Shown here: piece after piece, positions 24,817 through 35,597 of the stretch | How the letters are laid out: each line of letters begins with the position of its first letter | Position numbering within the stretch: the first letter of the stretch is position 1 | NCBI GenBank assembly: GCA_963781555.1 | Contig: CAWAGB010000006.1 | Location: 744,001-808,000, forward strand | Direction of reading: 5' to 3' | DNA length: 64,000 nt | DNA from: JAICQM01 sp963781555 | GTDB taxonomy: Bacteria > Chloroflexota > Limnocylindria > QHBO01 | Translations under genes and position numbers: made by a program | The notes under the pieces: generated by a model | The model's database searches: none | What the model was told of the DNA's origin: nothing | The model's input: only the letters and a program-made list of their open reading frames with translations

Positions 24817-26184
24817 TCAGGAGCGCGGGTCGATGAATCGGCGTCGCGGGCGACGTGAGCCGGACGAGCCCATGGCACTCGACGGATCGTCGACCCGCAG
24901 CTGCACCACATCGATCCCGAACAAACCAGTGAGCATCCAGTCGAGCCCGACGCGCACCTTGCGCCCGATGCCGGGGAGGCGGCTCCAGTAATAGCCGCGC
25001 CACATGAACCAGGCGAGCCAGCCGCGCACCCGGATGCCGAAGACGACGCCGACGCCGGTGTGGCTGCCCAGGCTCGCCAGGGTGCCGATGGTGCGGTAGC
25101 GGAACGGTCGCTGCTCCCCGCCGTCGATGCGCGCGACGATGTTTGCGGCGAGCACCTTGGCCTCGCGGATCGCGTTCTGGGCGGTGGGACCGTGGGGACG
25201 CCCATCGGGGTCGTCGACATTCGGAATGGTCGCGCAGTCGCCGATGGCATACACCCCTTCGCGGCTCGTCTGCATCGTGGGACGGGTCACGGCCCGCCCG
25301 CCGCGGTCGACCTCCACCCCGGCCTCCGCCACCAGCTCGGACGGCTTCACGCCACCGGTCCAGATCACCGTGCGAGTCGGGATCTCGCGGCGCTCATCCC
25401 CGACGATGACCGCGTCCTCGCGAACCTCCTTGATCGCGGTCCCGAGCAGCAGCTGGTAGCCGCGCTTCGTCAGCCGCCGAGCGGCGTAGTCGGCCATCTC
25501 GACCGGCATCTCGGGCAGGATGCGGTCCTTGAGCTCGACCAGGTAGCAGCTCACCTCACGATCCAGCACGCTCGGGTAGTAGCGGCGGCGCGCGTGGCGC
25601 ACAAAGTCCTCCACCTCGCCGGCGGTCTCGACGCCGCTGAAGCCCGCGCCTCCGACGACGAACGTCAGCAGCGCGGCGCGCTCGTCGGGGTCGGATTCCA
25701 GCTCGGCGCGCTCGAGCATCTCGATCAGGCGGTTGCGGAGGCTGAACGCGTCGGCGAGCGTTTTCATCCCCACCGCGTGCTCGGAGAGGCCGGGGATCCC
25801 GAAGGTAGCCGTCTCGCCGCCCATCGCCAGGACCAGGGTGTCGTAGCGGAGCCGGTGGGGCTCGCCGTCGCCGCCGACCACGGTCACGACCTGCGCGTCC
25901 AGGTCCATCTTCTCGACCACCGCGGTGATGCACCACGTCGAAGCGTGGCGAACCATCCCGCGCAGGGGGTTGACGACGTGGCGCGGCTCCAGCACACCGG
26001 AGCACACCTCCGGCAGGAGCGGGGTAAAGAGGGTGAAGTTCTCCTCGTTGACCAGCCACACCTCCACATCGCTGCGGCGGCCGAGCTTCTTCTCGAGCGC
26101 CTGCACCGTCGAGACCCCCGCGAAGCCGCCGCCGAGCACCAGGACACGGTGGGCGGGGGGCGGCTCGGCGTAGATGGTGCGCAT
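24817..26184 (-). CDS. ndh: Type II NADH dehydrogenase (NDH-2)
   Basis: This 455-aa flavoprotein has an N-terminal FAD motif VLVLGGGFAGVSTVQALEKK and a second, NADH-binding motif VVGGAGFSGVETAGEVEDF. GVYAIGDCATIP (FAD-binding GD motif) and GPTAQNAIREAKVLAANI follow. A C-terminal hydrophobic/amphipathic region (GWLAWFMWRGYYW) attaches it to the membrane. It oxidises NADH and reduces quinone without proton pumping. Start 26184 puts the FAD motif at about residue 12; an upstream in-frame start is possible. It is divergent from aceE with a 65-base shared promoter region, a sensible pairing of NADH production and disposal. Confidence 0.93.
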   Translation of the reverse strand: MRTIYAEPPPAHRVLVLGGGFAGVSTVQALEKKLGRRSDVEVWLVNEENFTLFTPLLPEVCSGVLEPRHVVNPLRGMVRHASTWCITAVVEKMDLDAQVVTVVGGDGEPHRLRYDTLVLAMGGETATFGIPGLSEHAVGMKTLADAFSLRNRLIEMLERAELESDPDERAALLTFVVGGAGFSGVETAGEVEDFVRHARRRYYPSVLDREVSCYLVELKDRILPEMPVEMADYAARRLTKRGYQLLLGTAIKEVREDAVIVGDERREIPTRTVIWTGGVKPSELVAEAGVEVDRGGRAVTRPTMQTSREGVYAIGDCATIPNVDDPDGRPHGPTAQNAIREAKVLAANIVARIDGGEQRPFRYRTIGTLASLGSHTGVGVVFGIRVRGWLAWFMWRGYYWSRLPGIGRKVRVGLDWMLTGLFGIDVVQLRVDDPSSAMGSSGSRRPRRRFIDPRS

Positions 26185-26235
26185 TGCCCCGATGATGCCA
26201 TTGGGGGCCGGACAACGCGTGAGCGCATCGGTCTG

Positions 26236-26241
26236 TACCAT
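26236..26241 (+). promoter_or_regulatory. Leaderless-type -10 box (TACCAT) of aceE
   Basis: TACCAT ends 8 bases before the aceE ATG, with no ribosome-binding site in between. Same geometry as at lipA and the glycogen debranching gene. Confidence 0.4.
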
Positions 26242-26249
26242 GAGTCCCG

Positions 26250-28935
<2,686 letters not shown>

Positions 28936-28951
28936 ACGGAGCCGCTCGGTC

Positions 28952-29416
28952 TCAGCCCCCGGTGAGCAGGAGCCGGCCGCAGGCGACGCAGTAGCGGTCG
29001 TCGCTGCCGATGACGCAGCGGCAGGTGGCGCAGCGGGGCGGCCCGAGTGCGATCACCGCGGCTCGCACTCCCACGATCGCGGCGTGCAGACGGATGCGGA
29101 GGCGCGACCGCCGGTGTGCCTGCCCTGCCGGGACATCCGTGGCCGGCTCGTGGAGGGACGCATCACGGGCCGCCCAGAAGCGCCAGCGGGCAATGTCGTA
29201 CTCGGCACGCGCGGCGGGATCGGTCACCAGACCGCGGATGGCGTTGACGACCTGCATCTCCTCGTGGGCGCGCCCGGACTCATTGCGATCGGGGTGGAAC
29301 GCCCTCGCGAGTCGTCGGCAGGCGGCGATGACCTCGTCGGGCCCGGCTCGGGGGTCGACCTGCAGGAGACGGTAGATGTCTCGGTCCGGGGAGTAGGGCA
29401 GGAGTCGCTGGTGCAT
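28952..29416 (-). CDS. J-domain protein with C-terminal zinc ribbon
   Basis: This protein of about 154 residues has an N-terminal DnaJ domain (DIYRLLQVDPRAGPDEVIAAC, then the HPD motif in ARAFHPDRNES). A basic middle region follows, then a C-terminal CATC...CVAC zinc ribbon. J-domains stimulate Hsp70 ATPase; this one lacks the Gly/Phe and substrate-binding regions of DnaJ, so it is a specialised co-chaperone. Start 29416 (AACCG-ATG, MHQRLLPYSP) fits the common start context; in-frame ATGs at 29431 and 29473 would lengthen it. It converges on aceE with a 16-base gap. Confidence 0.8.
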   Translation of the reverse strand: MHQRLLPYSPDRDIYRLLQVDPRAGPDEVIAACRRLARAFHPDRNESGRAHEEMQVVNAIRGLVTDPAARAEYDIARWRFWAARDASLHEPATDVPAGQAHRRSRLRIRLHAAIVGVRAAVIALGPPRCATCRCVIGSDDRYCVACGRLLLTGG

Positions 29417-29513
29417 CGGTTCGGCGGTCATGGTAGCGCGCTCACCCGCACGGCGTGCTGGACCTCCAACCATAGCAATTTGACAAGTCGCCTATCTATT
29501 TTCGCAAATGGGG

Positions 29514-29542
29514 TTGACAAACGAATGCGGCGAGGTCATAGT
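29514..29542 (+). promoter_or_regulatory. Consensus-like sigma70 promoter of the DUF2089/DUF4097 operon
   Basis: TTGACA (29514-29519), 17-base spacer, CATAGT (29537-29542). It lies in a locally AT-rich stretch and points at the 49-aa ORF 60 bases downstream. It is the best -35/-10 pair in the window apart from the copA promoter. Confidence 0.6.
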
Positions 29543-29602
29543 GACCACAGCAACTAAGCAAACAGCAAGTCGGGCTATCAATTCCCGAGCAGGAGATTCC
29601 AA

Positions 29603-29752
29603 ATGTTGGACTATCGGATGCACTACGCGATCATGGCCACCGAGGATCGCCTGCGGGACGCTGCTCGCGGTCGCCTGGCACGCCTCTCCACCACCAAGCG
29701 AGTCGTGAACCCGTCCGACGAGCGGCGCGCCGACCGCTCGACGCGGCGCTAG
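29603..29752 (+). CDS. Small basic protein (49 aa) heading the regulatory operon
   Basis: The ATG is preceded by AGGAG with 7 bases spacing, and a strong promoter lies at 29514-29542, so translation is well supported. The product starts MLDYRMHYAIMATEDRLRD and ends in a run of charged residues (ERRADRSTRR), with 13 Arg in 49 residues and no hydrophobic segment. The stop is 4 bases before the DUF2089 start. It may be a genuine small regulator or a leader peptide whose translation controls the operon. No family is recognised. Confidence 0.55.
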   Translation: MLDYRMHYAIMATEDRLRDAARGRLARLSTTKRVVNPSDERRADRSTRR

Positions 29753-29756
29753 CCTG

Positions 29757-30197
29757 ATGGCACACGACGTCATCTCCACCTGCCCCGTCTGCCAGGGCGA
29801 GCTGATGATCAGCCGCCTCCATTGCCGGAGCTGCGGCACTGCCCTCGAGGGCGAGTTCGGCGTCGGCCGCTTCGGGCGCCTCAGCCGCGAGCAGCTGTCC
29901 CTCCTCGAAAGCTTCTTGCGCTCGCGCGGCAACCTCAAGGAGATGGAGCGCGAGCTCGGCATCTCGTATCCCACCGTTCGCTCGCGGGTGGACGCGCTCG
30001 TACGTGCCCTTGGCCTCGCCGACGGTGAGGGTGACGTCCCTGCTGAGGCTGACGCATTCGAGGCCGACGCCTCCCCCGCCGTTCCGGCCGCAGATCCGGC
30101 CGCCGACGAGCGCCGCGTGATCCTCGAACGACTCGCCCGCAGGGAGCTGAGCGCAGAGGCAGCAGCCGAACAGCTGCGCGCGCTGGGAGGCGACTGA
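29757..30197 (+). CDS. DUF2089-family zinc-ribbon/HTH protein
   Basis: This 146-aa protein has an N-terminal zinc ribbon (CPVCQG and CRSCGTALEGEF, residues about 9-30). A helix-turn-helix region follows (LESFLRSRGNLKEMERELGISYPTVRSRVDAL split over about 48-80), then an acidic/Ala-Pro linker. The C-terminal helical hairpin is RRVILERLARRELSAEAAAE (about 118-137). This is the DUF2089 architecture, thought to be DNA-binding. The C-terminal hairpin resembles the SHOCT-like elements in the next two gene products. It is probably the transcriptional regulator of the operon; that role is inference. Confidence 0.85.
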   Translation: MAHDVISTCPVCQGELMISRLHCRSCGTALEGEFGVGRFGRLSREQLSLLESFLRSRGNLKEMERELGISYPTVRSRVDALVRALGLADGEGDVPAEADAFEADASPAVPAADPAADERRVILERLARRELSAEAAAEQLRALGGD

Positions 30198-30200
30198 CCG

Positions 30201-31211
30201 ATGGCCACGTACGTTCGCACCCAGAGCATCGACCATCCCATCGGCGCGTCGGGGCGTCTGACCCTGGCCGTCACCTCCGCCGACGTGGGGGTCGAGGCCA
30301 TCGATGGCGACGTGGCCCGCGTGCGCGCCACGTTCGAGATTCGCGCGGGATCAGAAGCCGAGGCGGACAGCATCTTCGATGCGGCGAAGCTCCGAGTGAA
30401 CCTCGGCAGCCACTCGATCGAGCTCCAGGAGCCGGATGATCGACACGTCATGCGCCACGGCGTGCTGGGCGCACTGCCGCGCATCTTCGGCGGGAGCGGC
30501 GACGCCGAGCTGGAGGTGCAGCTGGAGGTGCCGCATGGCGCCGAGCTGCGTCTCGCCACGGTCAGCGGCGACGTCAACAGCCGCGGCCTCCTCGGCGAGC
30601 ACCGTTATCAGACCGTCTCGGGCGACCTGTCGCTCGTCGACTGCGGGGGTGTCGTTCGCGTCAATACCGTCTCGGGCGACGCACGCCTGCGCGGCGACGA
30701 GTCGCTGGTGGTGCGCGCCGAATCGGTCAGTGGAGACCTCGCCGTCAGCGCTCCGCACCTGGTGGGCGTCCGCGCCCAGACGGTGAGCGGCGACGTCGAG
30801 ATCGAGGGCGAGCTGGAGCCCTCGGCCGAATTCCGCGTGGAGACGGTCAGCGGCGACCTGGTGGTCGGATTGATCGGCGGCGCCACCTTCGACGTCCGCG
30901 GCCTCTCCACCGACATCAGCAGCGACATCGACCACCGCGTCGAAGGGCGGCACGATCGACGACGGCTGGTCGTCGGCAGCGGCGTCCCGAGCTTCCTGTT
31001 CTCCTCGATGTCCGGCGATCTCGCTGTGCGCCGGCCGCGCCGCCTCGGCGGCATCCCGACACCGACTTCCCCGCCCAGCCCGCCGTCGCCGCCCGCCGCT
31101 CCGCGAGTCCCGCTCAGCCCGGATGAGCAGCTCGGCGTCCTGCAGGCGCTGGAGCGCGGCGAGATCGACATCGACGAGGCGACCCGTCGCCTGGCGGGGG
31201 GTGACCGCTGA
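30201..31211 (+). CDS. DUF4097-type beta-solenoid protein
   Basis: This 336-aa protein has about eight imperfect repeats of roughly 20 residues carrying TVSGDV/TVSGDL (residues about 115-275). This predicts a right-handed beta-solenoid like the DUF4097/adhesin-like domain. A Pro-rich linker (PTPTSPPSPPSPPAAP) leads to a C-terminal helical hairpin (EQLGVLQALERGEIDIDEA) similar to the terminal elements of the flanking proteins. No signal peptide or TM helix is seen, so it is probably cytoplasmic, unlike many surface DUF4097 proteins. It starts 4 bases after the DUF2089 stop (GACCG-ATG) and ends TGATG with the next gene. Confidence 0.85.
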   Translation: MATYVRTQSIDHPIGASGRLTLAVTSADVGVEAIDGDVARVRATFEIRAGSEAEADSIFDAAKLRVNLGSHSIELQEPDDRHVMRHGVLGALPRIFGGSGDAELEVQLEVPHGAELRLATVSGDVNSRGLLGEHRYQTVSGDLSLVDCGGVVRVNTVSGDARLRGDESLVVRAESVSGDLAVSAPHLVGVRAQTVSGDVEIEGELEPSAEFRVETVSGDLVVGLIGGATFDVRGLSTDISSDIDHRVEGRHDRRRLVVGSGVPSFLFSSMSGDLAVRRPRRLGGIPTPTSPPSPPSPPAAPRVPLSPDEQLGVLQALERGEIDIDEATRRLAGGDR

Positions 31212-31567
31212 TGCCGGACGAGATGACCACCATCCTGCGCCTCGTTGCCGAGGGAACGCTCTCCCCTGAAGAGGCAGCACCCATCATCGATGCGCTCTCG
31301 CGCGCGGCCGGCCCACAACCGCCGGATCCCCCGCCCGCCACCCGTGCCTCGGGGCGCCGGGTGCGGATCCGGGTCAGCGAGAAGGGGCGCCAGGTGGTTG
31401 ACGTCCGCGTCCCCCTCGGGCTTGCCTCGATGGCCGCCCGCGTGGTGCCCGGCATTCCGGAGAGCTACGCGAACCTGATCACCGAGGCGGCCGCCACCAT
31501 GACGCTCGGGACCATCGTCGACGCCGAGGACGAGAACGGCGACGGCGTGCTCATCAGCCTGGAGTGA
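31211..31567 (+). CDS. SHOCT-like small protein of the DUF2089/DUF4097 cassette
   Basis: This 118-aa protein begins with a helical hairpin (MTTILRLVAEGTLSPEEAAP, residues 5-24) matching the C-terminal hairpins of the two upstream proteins. A Pro-rich linker follows, then a compact alpha/beta domain of about 70 residues (VRIRVSEKGRQVVDVRVPLG to GVLISLE). Sense is overlapping (TGATG) with the DUF4097 gene, so the two are co-translated. The shared hairpin suggests physical association. No enzymatic residues are recognisable. Confidence 0.75.
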   Translation: MPDEMTTILRLVAEGTLSPEEAAPIIDALSRAAGPQPPDPPPATRASGRRVRIRVSEKGRQVVDVRVPLGLASMAARVVPGIPESYANLITEAAATMTLGTIVDAEDENGDGVLISLE

Positions 31568-31571
31568 ACCG

Positions 31572-32843
31572 ATGACCGCCGCCGAACCAAGGGTCCTCGG
31601 TGCCGAGGCGCCGACACGTGAGCGCTTGCCGCTCATCGGTCCGCTGCGGATCCGCGACTTCCGGATCCTCTTCTCCGGCGAGACGGTCTCGGTGCTGGGC
31701 GATCAGTTCCATTTCGTTGCCCTCGCCTTCCTGGCGCTCCAGCTGACCGGGTCGGGCCTCGTGCTCGGGACGGTCCTCATGACCGCCGGCATTCCGCGCG
31801 CGATCTTCATGCTCGTTGGCGGCGCGTTCAGCGACCGCTTCTCGCCGCGCACCCTGATGCTCGTCAGCAATGCCCTCCGCGCAGTCCTCGTGGGCGGCCT
31901 GGCGACCCTGGTCCTCACCGGAAACGCGCAGCTCTGGCAGCTGTACGTGCTGGCCGGCATCTTCGGAGTGGTGGACGCGTTCTTCTACCCGGCCATGACC
32001 GCCATCCTGCCGATGGTCGTCGACGAGCGACGCCTTCCCGCCGCCAACGCCCTCATGGAGGGCATGCGGCAGCTCTCCACCCTGGTGGGGCCGGTGCTCG
32101 CCGGCCTCCTGGTGCAGGCCGTGGCGACCGGCCCGGCATTCGCCATCGACGCGATGAGCTTCGCGGTCGCCGCAGTCTTCCTGGTCGCGGTGCGCGGCGG
32201 GCGGCGGGCGGTCGCGACCGAGCACCCATCGGTCGTTGGCGCCGTCGGCGCCGGATTGCGGTACGCGCTGGCCGACCCGGCCATCCGCTCCCTGCTGTTT
32301 CTCACCGCGGCACTCAACTTCGCATTCGGCGGACCGATCCTGGTCGGGCTGCCGTGGCTCGCGGAGATCCGTTTCCATGAGGGCCCGGCCGCGTACGGGC
32401 TGATGATCGCCGGCTGGGGCGGCGGCGCGGTGATCGGCACGATCGTGGCGGGCTCGCTGCCCCATGTCCGCAATCTGGGACACCTGGTGCTCGCGCTGGG
32501 GCTGGTTCTGGGCATCGGGCTCGGCGCCATCGGAATCGCGCCGGGCGTGCCCGTCGCGCTCGGGATCCTGGCCGTCATGGGGCTGTGTGGCGGCTTCCTG
32601 AACGTGAGGATCATCGCGTGGCTGCAGGCCCGCGTGGATCCCGGCATGGTCGGCCGGGTGATGAGCCTGTTGATGCTGGCCAGCCTGGGCCTGGCGCCGC
32701 TCTCCTACGCGATCGCCGGCGTGCTGGTCGACGTCCACGCCACCCTCATGTTCGTGGTGGCCGGCGCCATCATCGCGGCCGCGGTCGTCACCGGCCTCGT
32801 CTCGGGGGTCGGCCAGCGCATGCGCGAGGAGGAGCCGGCATGA
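31572..32843 (+). CDS. MFS transporter (DHA3-like drug exporter)
   Basis: This 423-aa protein has 12 predicted TM helices. The N-terminal FRILFSGETVSVLGDQFHFVAL and the loop after TM2 (GGAFSDRFSPRTLML, the MFS G-x3-D-R-x-G/S-R motif) identify the macrolide-efflux/EntS-like DHA3 branch. Substrate is unknown. It starts 4 bases after the SHOCT-like gene (AACCG-ATG) and overlaps the next ATPase by 4 bases. It is therefore in one operon with the DUF cassette and a separate ABC exporter, a plausible regulator-plus-efflux arrangement. Confidence 0.88.
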   Translation: MTAAEPRVLGAEAPTRERLPLIGPLRIRDFRILFSGETVSVLGDQFHFVALAFLALQLTGSGLVLGTVLMTAGIPRAIFMLVGGAFSDRFSPRTLMLVSNALRAVLVGGLATLVLTGNAQLWQLYVLAGIFGVVDAFFYPAMTAILPMVVDERRLPAANALMEGMRQLSTLVGPVLAGLLVQAVATGPAFAIDAMSFAVAAVFLVAVRGGRRAVATEHPSVVGAVGAGLRYALADPAIRSLLFLTAALNFAFGGPILVGLPWLAEIRFHEGPAAYGLMIAGWGGGAVIGTIVAGSLPHVRNLGHLVLALGLVLGIGLGAIGIAPGVPVALGILAVMGLCGGFLNVRIIAWLQARVDPGMVGRVMSLLMLASLGLAPLSYAIAGVLVDVHATLMFVVAGAIIAAAVVTGLVSGVGQRMREEEPA

Positions 32844-33862
32844 GCGGCCCGGCGATCGAGGCGATCGGGCTCGTCAAGGAGTTCGAGAAGGGCCGCCGCA
32901 CGATCCTGCAGCGCCTGCGCCGTGAGCCGGACCGGCGCGAGCGGTTCCGGGCAGTGGACGGGATCGACCTGCGCGTCGAGCGTGGGGAGATCTTCGGCGT
33001 GCTCGGCCCCAACGGGGCGGGCAAGACGACCACGATGCGCATGCTCGCCACGCTTCTCGAGCCGAGCAGCGGAAGCGCCACGGTGCTGGGCCTGGACGTC
33101 GTGCGCCAGGCGCGCGACGTGCGGCGCCGGATGGGCGCCGTCCTCTCCGACGGGCGCAGCCTGTACTGGAAGCTGACCGCGCGCGAGAACCTCGAGTACT
33201 TCGCCGCGCTGTACCACGTGCCTGCCGGCGAGATGAAGGCACGCGTCGCTGCGGCGCTCGCGACGGTGCGTCTTGACGATCGGGCCGACGACTACGTCGA
33301 GCGCTTCAGCGCCGGCATGCGCCAGCGCCTGGTGCTCGCCCGAGCGCTGCTCCCCGATCCCGAGCTGCTGCTGCTCGACGAGCCGACAGTGGGCCTCGAC
33401 CCGCAGAGCGCGCGCGACCTGCGGGACCGCGTGATCGCCCTTCGTGCCCGCGGCCGGACCGTGCTGCTGACGACGCACTACATGGAGGAGGCGGACCAGC
33501 TCTGCGATCGGATCGCGATCGTCGACCACGGGCGGGTGGTCGCGCTCGATACCCCCGCCGGCCTGAAGCGCACCATCGCCGCCACCGAGGTGGTGCGCCT
33601 CGAGGTGGGCTCCGCCCTGCCCACGGGCGGCTCCGACCAGCCGCTCATCGACCGTCTCGGACGGGGCGGTGAGGTGAAGCATGCGGCGCGCGAGAACGGC
33701 ACCCTGACGGTCACGGTCCATACCCCGAGCGCGCGGGACTTCGTGCCCGCCGCCTTCGACGCCGCGCGCGCGGCGGGCGCCACCATCAACCACGTCGAAG
33801 TCGTGCCCGTGACCCTGGAGGACGTCTTCCTCTCGCTCACCGGGCGGGCGTTGCGCGAATGA
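32840..33862 (+). CDS. ABC transporter ATP-binding protein (exporter type)
   Basis: This 340-aa protein has Walker A GPNGAGKTTT, signature FSAGMRQRL (a variant of LSGGQ), Walker B LLLLDEPTVGLDP and TTHYMEEADQLCDR. A basic stretch after the first strand (RRTILQRLRREPDRRERF) is typical of the YhaQ/NatA-like branch. A C-terminal regulatory domain of about 90 residues ends in TLEDVFLSLTGRAL. With the two permeases immediately following (4-base overlap with the first) it forms an ABC exporter. Substrate is unknown. Confidence 0.93.
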   Translation: MSGPAIEAIGLVKEFEKGRRTILQRLRREPDRRERFRAVDGIDLRVERGEIFGVLGPNGAGKTTTMRMLATLLEPSSGSATVLGLDVVRQARDVRRRMGAVLSDGRSLYWKLTARENLEYFAALYHVPAGEMKARVAAALATVRLDDRADDYVERFSAGMRQRLVLARALLPDPELLLLDEPTVGLDPQSARDLRDRVIALRARGRTVLLTTHYMEEADQLCDRIAIVDHGRVVALDTPAGLKRTIAATEVVRLEVGSALPTGGSDQPLIDRLGRGGEVKHAARENGTLTVTVHTPSARDFVPAAFDAARAAGATINHVEVVPVTLEDVFLSLTGRALRE

Positions 33863-34698
33863 GCTCGGCGGTCGCCGACCTGCGCGCGCTGGGCGCCGCC
33901 GGCCTCAAGGAGTGGCGCCTCCTGCGCCGCTACCCGAGCATGTTCATCGGATTCCTGTTCTGGCCGATTGCGCTGCCGGTCAGCTACGTCCTCCAGGCGC
34001 AGGGCTTCGCCGGCGACAGCACAGCGGCGCGCGACGCCTTCGCTGCCCGGGCGGGGACCGCGGACGTTGCCGGCTTCCTGTTCCTCGGCTGGGCCGCCTA
34101 CATGTGGATCAGCATGATCCTGTGGGGCCCGGGCACCGCCCTGCGCACGGACCAGATCCGCGGGACGCTGGAGGCGGTGTTCATGACGCCCGCATCGCGG
34201 CTCGTCGTCATCTTCGGGCCGGTCGTCAGCCAGGTCGTCTGGGCGGTCTGGATGTTCAGCATCGTGGGGGCCGTGCTGACGGTCTTCTTCGGCGTCCCCA
34301 TCGGCCTCGGGCAGGCCCTTCGCGCGCTCGGCGTCATCATCGTCGCCGTGCCCGCGCTGTACGGGCTGGGGGCGCTCTTCGCGGCCGTCGTGCTGCGCTT
34401 CGGCGAGGTTGGCGCCATGGTGCAGGGGGTGCGCGGCGTCTTCATGGTCCTGTGCGGGATGAGCTTCCCGATCATCATCCTCCCCGAGTGGGCGCGCACG
34501 GTGGCGCTGACCCTGCCGCCGACGTACCTCATCGCGGACCTGCGCCAGGTCCTGCTCTCCGGCGCGAGCCTCGGCGAGCTGCTGCCCGACCTGGCGATCC
34601 TGCTGGGGCTCGGCATCGGCCTGTGCGTGCTGGCGGTGTTCGCCTTCCGTCGCACCGAGCGCCACGCCCGCCGCGGCGGGTCGCTGGCGCAGTACTGA
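33859..34698 (+). CDS. ABC-2 family permease
   Basis: This 279-aa membrane protein has about six TM helices, an N-terminal amphipathic segment (LKEWRLLRRYPSMFIGFLFW) and the ABC-2 features RGTLEAVFMTPAS and MSFPIIILPEWAR. It overlaps the ATPase gene by 4 bases (ATGA), with the second permease 4 bases downstream. It is one half of a heterodimeric membrane domain. Confidence 0.9.
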   Translation: MSSAVADLRALGAAGLKEWRLLRRYPSMFIGFLFWPIALPVSYVLQAQGFAGDSTAARDAFAARAGTADVAGFLFLGWAAYMWISMILWGPGTALRTDQIRGTLEAVFMTPASRLVVIFGPVVSQVVWAVWMFSIVGAVLTVFFGVPIGLGQALRALGVIIVAVPALYGLGALFAAVVLRFGEVGAMVQGVRGVFMVLCGMSFPIIILPEWARTVALTLPPTYLIADLRQVLLSGASLGELLPDLAILLGLGIGLCVLAVFAFRRTERHARRGGSLAQY

Positions 34699-34701
34699 CC
34701 A

Positions 34702-35568
34702 ATGGCCGTTCGCCCCTACCTCCGACCCGGCCTGCGCGAGGACCTCGGTCTCGAGTGGCGCGCCGCTGTCGCCCTGGCGCGCAAGGAGCTGCGAATCGCG
34801 CGGCGCTACCCGCTCAACCTGGCCAACGAGGTCCTCCAGCCCCTCTACCAGTTCCTCCTGCCCAGCCTACTGCTGGGCACCACGTTCCTGGTCGGTGGCC
34901 GCGCGATCGGTCTGGAGGCATCGACCGGCACGGCCGACCTGGCGGGGTACCTGTTCCTGGGGATGATCGTCGCCGGGCTGACCGGCACGGCATTCTGGGA
35001 GATCGCGTTCAGCTTCAAGCGGGAGATGGACGCCGGCACCCTCGAGCCCGCGTGGCTGACGCCAACGCGCCCCGAGACGATGGTCATCGGGCGCGCTCTC
35101 GGCGGCCTGGTGATTGCCGGCGCTACGAGCCTGATCCTCATCGGCATCGGCTGGGTGGTGTTCGGTGCGTCGTTCTCGTCGGGGAGCTGGCTCGCCCTGC
35201 CGGCGCTGGTCATCGCGGCCTTCAGCATGATAGGCATCGGCTACCTTGTGGCTGCGGCGGTGCTCATGATCCGGGAGCCCAACTTCTTCGTCGACGCCAC
35301 CAGCTTCCTGTTCGCCATGGCGTCGGGCGTGGCCTTCCCCGTCCTGGTGCTGCCCGACACGGTGCGCTGGGTGGCGTTCATGCTGCCCACGACGTACGCG
35401 CTGGACATCCTGCGCGTCCACGCCCTGGGGACGATCCCCATCGCGCCGGAGCCAGTCGAATGGCTGGCCCTGGTCGGCACCTCGCTGCTCGCAGGGTGGG
35501 CGGGGGTGGTGACCTTTCGGCGTACCGAGCATCGGCTCCGGGTGCGAGGCACGCTGGGCCAGCATTGA
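34702..35568 (+). CDS. ABC-2 family permease
   Basis: This 288-aa membrane protein is paralogous to the preceding permease. It has the N-terminal ARKELRIARRYPLNLANEVLQ elbow, REMDAGTLEPAWLTPTRPE coupling region and GVAFPVLVLPDTVRW before the last helix. It is last of the operon that begins at the 29.5-kb promoter. GACCA precedes the ATG. The gap to the next gene is 29 bases and contains a separate -10 box, so transcription may restart there. Confidence 0.9.
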   Translation: MAVRPYLRPGLREDLGLEWRAAVALARKELRIARRYPLNLANEVLQPLYQFLLPSLLLGTTFLVGGRAIGLEASTGTADLAGYLFLGMIVAGLTGTAFWEIAFSFKREMDAGTLEPAWLTPTRPETMVIGRALGGLVIAGATSLILIGIGWVVFGASFSSGSWLALPALVIAAFSMIGIGYLVAAAVLMIREPNFFVDATSFLFAMASGVAFPVLVLPDTVRWVAFMLPTTYALDILRVHALGTIPIAPEPVEWLALVGTSLLAGWAGVVTFRRTEHRLRVRGTLGQH

Positions 35569-35583
35569 CCGGGATGCTGCCGC

Positions 35584-35589
35584 TAGACT
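35584..35589 (+). promoter_or_regulatory. Leaderless-type -10 box (TAGACT) of the debranching enzyme gene
   Basis: TAGACT ends 8 bases before the GTG start at 35598. Identical hexamer and spacing to the lipA box. No Shine-Dalgarno is present. Confidence 0.45.
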
Positions 35590-35597
35590 CGTGCTGA

